Below, one piece after another: positions 23,254 to 36,425 of a DNA stretch of 64,000 nucleotides. The notes beneath the pieces were generated by a model, which was not told the DNA's origin, did not search any database, and saw only the letters and a program-made list of their open reading frames with translations. Positions within the stretch are counted from its first letter, which is position 1. Every line of letters starts with the position of its first letter. Location: assembly GCA_010645155.1 (NCBI GenBank), contig CM021322.1, positions 7,635,199 to 7,699,198 of the forward strand. Reading direction: 5' to 3'. The stretch comes from Tigriopus japonicus (lineage: Eukaryota > Arthropoda > Copepoda > Harpacticoida > Harpacticidae). Both the position numbers and the translations under genes were made by a program.

Positions 23254-26200
23254 CACAACTAGTGACATGTCCAACGGAGTCGCTTTTTATCGAGGTCTCG
23301 TCACATCCAACGACGTGGTGTGTTTAATTCAAACTGACAAAAGCTTTTAGGACCTGACTCTCCCCTGAGACACATTTTCACGGGTCTAAAGTGCTCCAAA
23401 GTGTGGATGAAGAGGTTCTCTTTCTAGCCGAAAGACACCCATACACATCCTGTCCCCATATGTCTTGAAAGCAATTCACACCCACATTGGGTCTCCAAGG
23501 ACACATCTTCTAAGAGATACTGCCTGCAGCCATCATAGGTTTTATATTTCATGCCAAAGCGCAAAACAGCCTAATGGAAGCTTCTCGACCGATTTCTTCT
23601 ATTCCAAAGGTATGTCATGCTAGTGTGAGTTCTCCGTTTAATTACGGCTTTCCAAGCTATGATTTGAGCTCCTTTTGTCAGATCATTTGCAAGTCAACCC
23701 CACAAGATCACGTTCACCGCCAGAAGCTCTCCATCATCATCACCGCCACCGCCAATATTATGATGATGATCATTATCCTACAATTTGACCACATGCACTT
23801 CTCAGGTCTCATGTTCGTCGAGGCTCTGTTCCATGAATAGATAGAGAGATATGCATGGATCGCTCGGAGGTTGAAAATGAATAGCTCCACGGAGAGAGAA
23901 TTGGGAGGGACGAATAGACGAATGAAGCGAATGGCGCTTGGGGCGGATCATCTGGATGATCATTTCTCATCTTTAGAGGAATTCTTTGGACATTTTTGCC
24001 AACGGTTCTGTTCCGTTTTTCTCATTGAACATGAATAAGACGACGACTGGGTCGGACTGGTTCTTGGTAAGTACTCGAATGAGTCCTATTGGTTGATGGG
24101 TTTGAATCCTCAATCTTCAAGTGGTTTCAATTTCATTGTCAACTGATGAATGAGTTTTGGCCCGATGACGACTTTGTCGCTCGGTAGAGCTGGCAAATGG
24201 ATGACAGGACCTGGGTAAATAAACTGCAGAGTGTGCAAATATTGAAGTATCAATCAAAACAATCTTAAGACAGTTTTTGATTCCCACGCAAATCGTCACG
24301 ATGAATGAATGGATCAAGATTCAAAGTATACTGATCAAATCCTACAGAAACGTTGGTAAGATATTTTATGAAAGTCTTCAGGCACTTCAATTTTGCCTAA
24401 TAGCTTGAAGTGGAATCATCATAAAAGTGTTTTCACACTTGAAATATGCTCCAGAAGTGAAGAACTCATCATCATCCAGATGACTACTTTCCTCTCTCTT
24501 TCCAAGAAGAGGGCATGGACGCTAGAACAGCTCCTTGAAGGACTCCGTGCCCCTAAAAAGCAGAGGAAACCCATCCTAATTTTGAGGTTACACGGGTGAA
24601 AAGTTGTAGCGTTGTCGTCTTCGACTTGGAAGCCGTTGTCGTCACTTTTGGTTGTCTTTATGGCACGAGTCGTCAATGTACCACTCATCATGTCATCAAG
24701 CTTGGAAAACCGTCAAAATGTATAGCTGAAAAACGGTCATATACTCATTTCCTCTCAGCAGAGACCACAGATTTTAATCGTAGATGTGCAGTGTCCAACA
24801 TTGTTCCATGACCATGGAAATCTGGATTTACACTACAAGGTAAGGAAAAGATCAAGGATGAAAAAAAGGTTCCTCTTAGAGAAAGTCATTGGTTAAGGAG
24901 AAAAATGTCGAAAGTCATCTACGAGTTTCTAAATCTGTGGATATTGTTTTTTTCTTCGTCAAGCCATTCCTCGTTCGTTGTCAAAGTCATATTGAGTTTC
25001 AACTGGAGAGTTGAAGAGGTCATCAGTGAGAAAACAGCTCTCTTTTCTCGATCAATCGTGTCCACACATCCTGTCCATTTGGAAGCTGTCGTGATGATGC
25101 CCACTTCATATATGATGTACATGTGTTCCAAATTGAATGCAACAAGATTCACGAACCTCGGTTCAATTTACATGCCTTCATTAACCATGGTTGTTAGTTT
25201 CCTTTGTTCCCGACCAAAGAGCCGAGGAGCCCTACTCGACGCTCCTTCAATTCAGTTCTCATTGTACTGTATGTAGCACACGGTGATAGTAGTACCACCA
25301 CTACCACTCCTACAATTGGCTTATCGGGTGCATGGATTGGTCTGGGGCTCTCAGCACTGAATACATTTGTATGGCGTGGTTTGGTATTATCTCATTGCTC
25401 GAGACAAGCAATATACGCGACGACTATATGAACCCTACTTGGTGCCTACAAACTCAGATAGCAAAAAGTAAGAACCAACCTGTATGGTTCGTATTGGGAC
25501 CACGTGTGATATGGATGGGAGCATTGGAGCACATTCATGAGAAACATTCTTTGGCTAAGGGTCATGTCCATGGTTCTTGAAGTCCATTGTTTATTGCTTT
25601 GAGTGGCTGGTTGGTGGCTTGCAATCCAAGCTGACTAGCTGGGCTCATCATTATCATCATTATTTGGTGGAGAGCGTGCTATCTTTCAACAACAGTAGCG
25701 TTGGAGGTCAAAAGGCCAGCGATCATTGGACGCAATTTTAGGGGCACCTTTGTTTTTTTCCCTTCCACGAAACACTTGAACTAGCTCAGAAAGCAACGAT
25801 ATTTTGAGGTTCATTTCAACCAAATCTGGAAGAAGCCAGCCAAAAGTCAACGATCTCAACCAACAACACGTGATTAATCCAATCTTCTGCAAACAGATTA
25901 TAATTTGCCATTCCAAGGAATTGTCAAACAACAATGACACCACCATTCAATGGACAAGGGGCTCTCAACTGTCCAATCTGAACCCAATCTGCGTCAGCGA
26001 AATAGAATGGGATTGCCAAAGTTCTGAAAAGGCATTATAAGGTATTGAGGTTTTCCAAATCATCATAATCTTATTAAGGCTAAGTGTTTTTTATTAAATG
26101 TAGCAAAAGTAATGTCCAAAGTATCTTCAAGTTGAGTTAAGGCGAGACCGTTGAAACCAAACAAGCTCAGAGCAACGAGTGCGCGACCATTGCGAACAAA

Positions 26201-29050
26201 TCACCCGGACAATGGGTTTTGTGAAATCACCATCTGACACCCTGGCTGTTCATTTAGAAACCATTTGTAGGGTCTCTCTCGTGCTCAAGAGTCTTGACCT
26301 CAACCACGAGTTGAACGTACAGTTGATCTTGAAATTGAACGAACTGTTCCCCTTCACATAGCTGATTACTCAGTGCGAACAGTAACTAACATTTACAGTA
26401 TTTGTGCTTTGATATTTTTGCTATTACATCCCACGAAGATAAGGAAATCCAATGAACAAGATGAATTTTAATGTACGTATTTGAAAGACCCTTACCCATT
26501 TTGAACAAGAATGGAGAAAGATACATAAGTAATGAAAACGTCTCCGATCTTTTGTGCCATGGAAAATCTCCTATTAGAAGGTCTTTAAATGGTTGCAAGT
26601 CAATGTTTTCATGCTTTAAGGACCAAGCTCTTTTTCTAAGAATAGCTCTTAAAGATCTGCCAAAGTCAGACGAGTGCTTGATTACTAATTGTTGAGTCGA
26701 CACACAACAGCTTTCACCTTTCATAGAGCTCTTGTCCTAGACAAGAGCCGTCCCTTCGAACTCCATCAAACTCTGCTCAGATTTCACCCGAACCCTTTAG
26801 CTAGTCCTCTAAACCCGATCGTTGGGTCACCAATCCCTCCCTGTTTCAGAGGTAGAGTGAAAGAAAGACCACCTTGCAAGCCAAGCTGCATTGGCAGCAC
26901 CCCTTGTGATTAGTGGCACCAGGTTGGACAGAAGATTGAGAGAGAGAATCGAGGACCTACTAAATTGGGCCGAAGGAGAAACATTTGGTAATAACGTCAT
27001 ATTGGCAATGACGACAACGACGGCCGTGATGATAATCAACCGTCTCATCAGAGCTCAATAAGCCCCGACAACGAGGACCCGTGCCAGGAAAATGGTTCCC
27101 GAGGAGTAAAATACAGAAATAATGATCGGGACACCCCTTCACATCTATTTTGAGTGGGTTCAGACGCGCTTGATGTGCGCAATGTTGTCTTTGAAGACAT
27201 ACCGAGTAATTGCTTTGACCTTTTTGGCTCTGACTTTAGACAGCTAAGTTGTTTTGAGCCCCTGCAAGCTGCAAATTCCAGAGCAACCACTTGACTCTTC
27301 GGCATTCAAATTGGTCGGATTATGTAGCTTGTTTGGGAACCACAACTTCTTGTTGGTCTTCTTTAAGCAGCAACTTAATCTGAGCATTTCATTCGCTATT
27401 CAGTTGACGAGCCATGAGCAGTCGGAGGTTCCAAGCTTGGTTAGATCTCATCGAGTTCTGCTTCAATTAATTTAGGGGAATATTCCGAGAATTTCAACCT
27501 TGGTGGACTCACTCTTTATCTGGCTCAAAGAGAGTGACTAGATTTGGCAAATAAATGTGTTCACTCCGCTTCGAGTAGAGAGGAACAATAATTAGCATGC
27601 ATGACACTGTTGCACAACACTGCAACGGCATCAATAGATAATAAGTAAACCAGAAGTTACATTAGAGAATAATAATTATAGCCATTTCGAATCTAACTTA
27701 TAAAACCGTTGTTAAATAACATATGCAATCACACAATGAGTGCAAATTAAGTATTCTCTGTATTGTCTTTGTTTGAACACCCATGGACCTTGAAAACTTG
27801 TTATGTGAATACAATAAGAACACATTTTCATTTGGCCAGCCTTCGTTGAAGTGTTTCTTTGACCTGAAAAACAGTTTGATCGGTTTGGCTCCATTGCAAG
27901 TTTCATGAGATAACATTCTCTGGCTTAAAGTCATTGTAAAACACGCATACCTATGCTTTTTAAAGCGACCCTCTAACATAGATTAACATGAACAATTCAA
28001 TATCACATAATGCAAAAAAAAAATCCTGTACAATGAAACATGATAAACACCATGGGCAATCTAGTAATCTCTTTGAAATCTACTCTTTCTACCAAATCAT
28101 GTTGCAGAGCTCTATTCATGGCCAAAGCCATGATCATACTGAACATTTGCTTAATGCTCCACTAGGAGTCCAAGGCGGTCTGCATAATGAACAGAAATAA
28201 CTCGGGTCGTTGTCTTTAGTCCTCATTACTCCAAGCCCCATCCTCCATCCAGCAGCTAGTAAGACTCTTTTAGGCAGAGCAAAGGAGATCCTCCATGAAG
28301 ATGAGATGACCCTCCCTGATGTCTCCTCTATTTCCGTTGTCATGATCACATGTTGCTTCCAAAAAATTCACCAAAACTCGCACATTAGACATTGCCAACG
28401 GTCGGAGAAGCCTGGTCTTCATTTGAGGCAGGAATTACGCACCTTCGACCACGACCACCGACATCATGGATGGTTTCTGGACAGGTAAGTCCAAATCCAT
28501 CATCGTGTCAACTGTCAAGGTCAGTTTAAAATATGAAAAGTAAACAGAAGGACTGTACGGATGACACCAGACCTGCAGGTTTTGGTGGTGTTCCCGCCAA
28601 AGTCAGCGTTGCACTCACTCGACTCATTTTAGCCCTTGATATGGAGAATGACTGTTGTACTATTGGAGCCCCTAGAAACATTGAGGGTTTGTGGGGGACG
28701 CTCAACACCTGTCATTCATTAGGACAGGCGATCTGTGGCTTTTTTTTCAACCACCGAATGCTGGCTTTAGGACATCCCAGCATCATCACGATCTATCTCG
28801 TAGACAAGTAAGTTTGAGGCTCCCCTCAAAGCTCATGAATGATTCCCGAAAACCCAAAGTCGAAACATTGCAAACGAACTTTGAAGATTTGAAGGTACGG
28901 ATTGATGATCCAAATCTTCTTAGGTCATTTCTGTTGATGTACTCAAATATGAAATCCTCCGTCAAGCGGACATCCTCAAGAAGAGGAATCTTGAATCTCC
29001 CAATTATGATCTGATTCTCTCATTCACTACTGAGAAGCGACATCCAATTC
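21700..29050. other. No gene recognised downstream of pnt
   Basis: Contains the (AGT)n run at 23.2 kb, several CATCAT-rich patches and only short frames. Nothing with a supported domain. Confidence 0.55.
23168..23253 (+). repeat. (AGT)n microsatellite, about 28 uninterrupted units
   Basis: A pure trinucleotide run of 86 bases. Open frames across it encode only poly-Ser or poly-Val and are not genes. It lies about 2.5 kb downstream of pnt. Confidence 0.97.
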
Positions 29051-29051
29051 G

Positions 29052-29353
29052 TTAACAAGTGGTGTCAAAACCGGTATTGTTTCCGGCATTAAGGCCTTTA
29101 TATCTCCTTTGTTATTTCTATTTTTCATTGTTTTTGATTGTAAACCTGAGTCTCTGGACAAGCATCATCATCATCAAACGAAGTGAAAATATCCATCTCT
29201 ATGGTTGATGACATAAATCGAACCGTTATTCCCAAGTTGCAACCCAGAACACATGAAGATGCGATAGATTGTGTTGCATTTTGGGTACGGATGACCTTGG
29301 CCCAGAATAGGGGATTCCAGTGCTGGCATGGCATTGTAGTTCATGTGTGTTGG
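29052..29353 (+). pseudogene. Decayed non-LTR retrotransposon reverse transcriptase fragment
   Basis: One frame reads LTSGVKTGIVSG...SPLLFLFFI, resembling the conserved SGVPQG(T/S)VLGPLLFL(I)(Y/F)I block. About 45 codons further on, in another frame, SMVDDIN is followed by AFWVRM...FQCWHG, resembling the (F/Y)xDD catalytic block and the W...M...N...F.C pattern after it. Order and spacing fit an RT palm domain; the frame break and substitutions show it is dead. Neither fingers nor endonuclease were recognised nearby. Confidence 0.45.
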
Positions 29354-30453
29354 TAGCTATTTTACTGCGGGACACGCCAATTCTCCTGACTTCTCCTTGG
29401 TCTAGTTGGTTTGAAAGAGGGGTTGAAGGATCAACTGACACTTGTGGGCTTTTGGAGAGGTAGCACAGCGTTTGAATGACCGCTCGGTTGCAAGATGTTT
29501 TTTGGGGAGCCAAGAAGGACCGTGTATGCACTTTCTACTTGTAGCTCAAGAGATGATTGCTTAGTTAAAAGAGGTATCCGCTCAAATCTTGCTGCAACGA
29601 GAATGATTGTTTTGGTCAGGATCCGTCTGGAGTGGAAGCATGTTCTTCCGTGAACCTGACATCTGCTCCCTTGTGTTTTGAATGTCTTGTGGCGGAGCAA
29701 ATTAGTGAAGATCTTAAACTTCGATAATTTCCTAAGCCGCTTATTAGCTCCTCGTTGTCGGAACAAATTTATGGGGACCTGCAGACAACTTGATCCCTTA
29801 CTAGCTTCGACAGATATGGGTCAAGCTAGGGCCCTTGAATCATATCCTTCTATGGAGGGACACGGGTTAAATGTTCTCCTACGTATATATGATCTGTTTC
29901 AGTATCGAGCTGGATTTTTTCCTCTCTTACGCCCTATTGGAGACGGTCATGGCAAAATGCTCTGAAAAATATCACTCCATGCCAGATTGTTGTAAGAGTC
30001 TCTTTTTCAATTGGGTCCATTGTACTTGCTTTCAACAGAACGAGGAACAACATAGTATGTTCTCAGACTCTCCACCACCAGTCCAGTCCAAAGCACAGTG
30101 TTGATATTTCTAAGCATATCCTATTAAAAAGAATATTATTCCAGAAATTAATCGGCTTAACCTCCCTAAAACTCATGGTTATCCATGAGTACATATAAGA
30201 CTTAGATATACCATTGGTTATTGCGAAGGGCTTGGAGGGATGTGCCCGTGTATGATCGGTTTCCTCTTCTTGTCCACCAAAACACTTCCATAGAGTTCTC
30301 TCCATGAGTCCATGAAGAAGACGAAGAAGACGGGGAGTTGGAGGCCGCCAAGCAAGCAAGAGAATTTCATTCATTCACCGAATTCTGAGTTTCAGGCGAA
30401 GAGGAACCCAACAACCCCAGCACTGATACTCCGGCTACGACGAAACGACGGCT

Positions 30454-30479
30454 ACAACAACAACAACAACAACAACAAC
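30454..30479 (+). repeat. (ACA)n microsatellite
   Basis: About nine pure ACA units. No flanking frame of coding character supports a poly-Asn or poly-Gln protein here. Confidence 0.9.
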
Positions 30480-33400
30480 GTACCTTCCACACTCGAACAG
30501 TATACTGAGGAGTAGTTCTCGACGGCCAAGTAGATTGGAGAACCGATCTCGACGCTCCATCCAGGCTTGAAGCAACGAGACTCGAGCTCTGTGAAGAGTT
30601 CAAGCGATTTCCGGTTCAAAAAACTGACGTTGGATAACAGTGCTCCTCATGGCCGACCGACTTGTGGAAATTTCCCCATTTTCCGAGAGTTTCTTCACTT
30701 ATTCGTCATTCACCGTTGGGACTTGTTTCTGTTGGTCAAGTCCTTCGATTGTTTGATTGGTAACAACTGACGAAGTTAGGGATGGGCCGATGCCAAACGA
30801 ACGAGGTTGCGCAGACAAACGCAGTATTTTTAGGTGGGCAGAGACAGGCCAGAACATTGCACACTTGAGGACTTTGACGACCATAAAACACGAAACAAAT
30901 GTCGGGGTGTCAATTCTAGGTCTAGCACTTCTTAACCTGATCCTGAGAGTCCTGAAAGCCCTGTAGGTGGTCCCAAAATTAAGCAAAGAAATCCACTTTT
31001 ATGAGAGACAGGAACAGAGGAGAAAAAAAAACCGCTTGTAAAGGCAGTGTGAAAAAGTGAAATACAACTCCAAGGTCTCGTTGTTCATAACGTCCTGTCC
31101 TAGAAATAGGTGACGAGATGGTTATTGTCAATCGTGTTTGGTTTTGGTTGGTCTCTGTCGCAGTTTTGGTGTGGTTTTTCTGGTCTTCTAAAGGGTGAAT
31201 GCTGCTTGAATCTACTTAGGGAGCCCATAAAATTGAGCAAAGTGCACAGGCATTTTACAATGTGAACCTCCCAATGGTCCAACTTCCAAATTTTTGAGGA
31301 CATCTTGAAAAAATAGTCTAGGACATGACATAGATTTTGGACGTACGTAATTGACCCCTTCTAAATCTCCCCATTGTTGCCCAGGATTCCAGGCACATTT
31401 CTGGTGCTGTATCCATTTTTATGGGAGAGCTCATCAGATCAATTGTTCTCTTTTGACATCCACTTGACATCCCTTATCCACCAAAACCAGTCGTGATATC
31501 TAGAAACAGAACCACAACTCTGTCTTCCTGTACAAAAAAACAGGTGAGGTTCAACCAATTTGAAAGATAAGTCAGCTAGAATTAGACAGCTCATACGCCG
31601 AGATTGGACCCAAAATGCTTATCAAACTTGATTGAAGCACGTGATTAGAAGTGTTTATAATCACCTCTTGGAAACGTTTTTGGGTATTCGGGTAGCAAAA
31701 TGAGAATACAGCTCGTGCGCGCTGAGTTATTCAATCAATTTGCTTAAGTTTGACTCAGGCCGGAAATGAAAACTGATAGCAAATATGGTGCAATGACAAG
31801 TCGGTCAGGCCTATTAAGACAAACCTCGATCGTCAAGTGTGGGTGTTTTGTGCATATTTGAAATGGGCTTGGCCCTGGAAGAAGCTCTTGAAACATGAAA
31901 GGGATTCGTCGTCACGCATTTAGAATGCTCGAACTGGATTGGACACAACGAAGAAACGGAGTTCATTTCGAATTCAAGAGGTGCCGACAACAAACGCGAT
32001 CTCGGCTCAAAAACATGTTCTTGAGGCGGGGCCCATTTGCCCACAACCCATTAGGTAGGTATTCCACGGTTCCCACCGATCTGTGATTGGCGATTGTTCT
32101 AGCGTTCCTGGTTGACCCCTGATTGGATTTGTCACAATCGCTTCCTGGTCCGTGACAACTGAACAACACACAATGCACATGATAATCATTGAACAGGGTG
32201 AAGGAATTTGCATCCCGGTCCCGAAACAATACCTCTGACAATTATGACGAGCTTGCCTTGGGGGGCTTATGATTCAAAATCCCATGAAGTCATTTGAAAT
32301 TGATGTAGTTTTGCTCGACGCTGAAATATTTAACTTCCCTCCTCCGCTGTTTTAGTTGGAAGAAGTCAGGTGAGCAAATTGTTTTGTATTTCTCTCCCTC
32401 TTCTGTGAAAGAGGGTGTTGAGGCTCTTTTGGGTGTGACACGCCTTGACAAGGGGGGCTCAATTCAGGGTTGACAGATTTTCCTGCGGGATACCGTGCCA
32501 CTCTTCTGTGAGGTCTCACTGTTTGCACCTTTTGGACACCCTGCCGAGATGATTGAAGCCGTGATGAACTTTTCTTCGGTTTCTCCCATGAACTCCTCCA
32601 TTCTGGAGTTTCATATATTTAGACTCTTGGCCCCTTAGCAGCTAGTGCATATCGTTAGATCATTCTCCAGCGGCCAAAAAAGAGGTGCCAGTTCCAGATC
32701 CAATCCTAGTCACCAGCGAATCACCTTGAGTGAGTGAGTGAATGAGCAATTGAGCACAGTTCGTACAATGGGTGTGCAGGAACGATCCCGGCAAATGAGT
32801 CCTGAACAACACATGGTTTATCCAATTGGCCTGACATTGAGTAATCGATTAATTCCCTCCAAAAGCCAATTCAAGTGCCACAGACCAGGTTAGTCTCCAT
32901 TGAAGGTCCAACTCCCCTGGAGGAGAAGGAAAGAAAAAAAAATCCCGAAAATTGTCGGAGCATTTCACGAGGTGAACATGACAATTGACGATTCGATAAG
33001 GTCAGGGAACAATACCAAAACACAGCAAATCCGGGCACACACCCTTGGAAGTGAAATTTCGCTGCTCTTGACCTCTCCCCAATCGCCCAAAGAAACGGAG
33101 CAGCCACGCGGCCAAGACATCCGAGCAATCCAATGATTACGGGTGTAATTTGGACGTGGATATGCAGCTGCTCCTAGGATTGTGGTACGCTCATTTGTGA
33201 ACCTGCTCGGACTTCTAATTTCTTGCATAAACTTCAAGGAATAAAAGGCGACTGATCAAGTTTCAAACACCATGTGCCGAGCAGTGGCTCACCTCAAAGA
33301 AGTCGCACTGAAATCAAGAACAACGACGCTAAGCTTCAAGCCATCGTGTGGATACGGAAACCCTCTTTTGTTGTCCGGACACAATCCCCCACACCTTCTT

Positions 33401-36395
33401 CTATCGAGAACTTTGCATTCACAATGAGCGAAACGACCCAAATCCGGTGTTGGATTTGGTCGAAAAATAGCTTTTTTCCCCGAACATGTATCTAGCTAGT
33501 ATGTTCAAGTAAGTCTTCCCAAGATTTTCCTATCCAATCGTCAACGTTATTCTGGATCGTGAAATCACTGAGAGATGGTAACCTCTCAAATCCATCCAAG
33601 GCTTTATTGTAATCCTGTCTTCGCATGTTGCAAAAGGTTTGGTTAAAGTCAACTCCTCGCTTCATAAATGAGCCTTTTTCGTTTGCTTTATCCATGAAAA
33701 TGACCCCTAATTATAAACGTATTGTAGTTGAAAACATTACGTGGGTTTCTTCTTAAGCGTATTAAGTTGAATTCCGCTTGAAAAGACCACAATTGATGAA
33801 AACGAAAGGATGTTCATAACCTTCTTTTACTAATCGAGGTAAGCTCAAAGGAACTGAGGCAAGAAATTCTTAGCTCACTGTATTATCTTTTTCTTGAAAC
33901 TGAACGTGAGTCCCCTTCATTCAAATGAAAAAAGGGGCGCTTGAATCATATTCCAGGCACTCTCTTTTTAGATTTGAGCACTTGAACAGGCTTTGGGAAT
34001 AAAATTGAAATCATCCCGGTCTCATTTGCAATGTTGGAGGTCCTCCTCTCTGGTGATGTCTTCAAAAAAAGCCCAATGGTCAATTCTTCAGACTTGATGC
34101 GTGTTGCCACCTATTCAAATTCACAGACATTCAACATTTACGTACATTTTTTTCATCTTCAAAATTTCCTCATTGGTTGATCCCTCAAATACTCTAACTT
34201 AGATAATCCCAAATCCAAATCTGTTATCATTATACAACAAGATGGCCCTCTTTACTTATATAAGTCTTTGAGTGCAGTTGGTCATGTTTCCCACCCTCGT
34301 TTGGTCTAATTCTGTTCAATCATGGTACCTGAAAAAAGTGGTGCTCAAAACACCACCATCATCATCACCAAGAGGTGCGATTCATTCAATGAGGCATCAA
34401 AGATATTCTCTCTCTCTCAACGAATTGGCTACTTGTGCGGTCAAGTCGAGATGGAATGCCTATTCATCTTGGAAGGTGCTTTCAACCGATTTGGATTCAA
34501 GAGCTCTTGCTCGAACAATGTCCGATCAAACTTGTGGATTTTGGTAAGTTGGAGAGGGTAGCTGCGACGGAAACCAGATGATTGAAATGTTCCTTCAAAC
34601 TGGAGGGTGATTAGTACATGTATGTAATGGATATTCATTTTCGTTAGTTTTTGTGGTCTTCTCCTTCGTTGGATGGAACGAAGATGGAGGTAAAGCTCAT
34701 CGCCTCGAAAAACCACAAGCTTGGTGCGCCATAAACTTGAGCATGTTCGAGTCACATTTGGACACAAGTTTAATGCGTTGAAACATCTTTATCTTTTTCA
34801 CTCCGGGACTTTTGCCGCCAAAAAGGGCCGCAATCGAGGCCAGTCTTCTTGCCATTACCAAGTACCATCGTGGACCGTCAAGTCTCGGCGAGACACCCGA
34901 TGATGATCCCCATCATCATCATCGCCATCTCGTCCAGCCACGATTTTGAGTCAGGTTCAAAGCCTTTCACGAGTCTGCCATCCAAACATATTTGCTCATG
35001 CTTATAAAATACGATGCAGATCGCTGGAAGGATCTCTTTTTTTGTCTTGAAAACCTTGTGTGCGCATGGATGTTTTCAAGTGGCTACTTGGTCTACGCGA
35101 AACATCGTTTTGAGTCTTTTGTCTGTGGTTGAGATGTTAAATTGCTTGCATACGAGATACGCTCCGTTGTCTGTCCTGTGTAAAGGAGGCAATGGTGCCC
35201 GAATGAATGGCCGTGTATATCTTAATGAGCTGTCCAGCAAGCGGTTAATTAGATCCTTTGAGAGGATGGCCTGCCCATCTCGTGATTCCGAGGCATCTTC
35301 AGAGACTTAATCGTACTCGCCATTTGTCCATTTGTCAAATAAGCCCAGACTGACTGGCTCTTTCGCCAATTCCACTTCGAAAGATTCATCTCAAATAGGC
35401 TTGGACAGTTGGACTCGTTCTTTAAGCGGATTTTTCTTTACCATTGGCCCCTCGAGGCCTGTAAATGATTTTGGGGTTTCGGGTGTGTGGGTATGAGCAG
35501 AAGTCGTTAGTGTCAAAATGAAACATGGCAATTAAAAAGCCTACAAAAAAGTGAGTAACAACTCAATCTGCCGGCTTTGTGTCCAATGGCTCCATTCATG
35601 AATAGACAGACGCATTTGCATGTGGATCACCGGCGACTAAATGGTTGATGGTCGCTAATGGTTGTTCAAAATTCGCTGCTTTTTGAGGCTGCGGAAAATT
35701 AATATTTCCGTTGTTGTGATTGATTCAAGATCACCATCAACACTTTCGAAACAAATCATCGATCCTCCCGTGGAGATAGTCCCACTTGGACAGAGAATGA
35801 ATGAAACCCAGAACAGAGGAACATCAAATTTGAGCACAGTCCTCAATTGTTGGAATTCAGAATATCCAAAATTACATAACGCTTTAAATGAGGTTAAAAA
35901 ACACTCGTGGGAGCATAAGTTTATCCAACGAGTTCTCGTAACTTTAAAATTATGAAGCACCGTGTGACCAAGTATGAAATAAGCGATTGGAGGTGACTCT
36001 CTAATGAGTCTTTTCCGATTGACTGGAGAAGGTTAGGTGCAGTCTCTATTCCAGAGCATCCAAATTCACTCTTCAAGAGTAAATACAAACTCTTTCATCC
36101 GCTTTGGAAAGGTCCGGTAAACAACTGTGCCTCATCCCCTCAAAATGCGATACTACCACCCTACATTAGTATCCCACAAATAGAAAAACATAATCCTCTC
36201 GCTTAAACATTAATCTAAGTCTCTCTAATCCAATTTTCCCCAAAATATTATAAATCAACCATCTGTTTTCCCACTTGTTCAAACACGCTGAAGTCTGAAA
36301 CAAACCGTAGTTTAATACGATATCGAACTGTCCAATGTCGTGATGATGTCTCGAAGACGAGACCAGATTCCCAGAACTTTGGGGCCAAAGGGCCA

Positions 36396-36425
36396 GTCAC
36401 TCACTCACTCACTCACTCACTCACT
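36396..36425 (+). repeat. (TCAC)n microsatellite
   Basis: About seven TCAC units followed by GAGTG, which makes a small CACTGAGTG palindrome at the end. Confidence 0.9.

Noticed and set aside
23094..23350. Poly-Val and poly-Ser frames
   Set aside because: Products of the (AGT)n microsatellite only.
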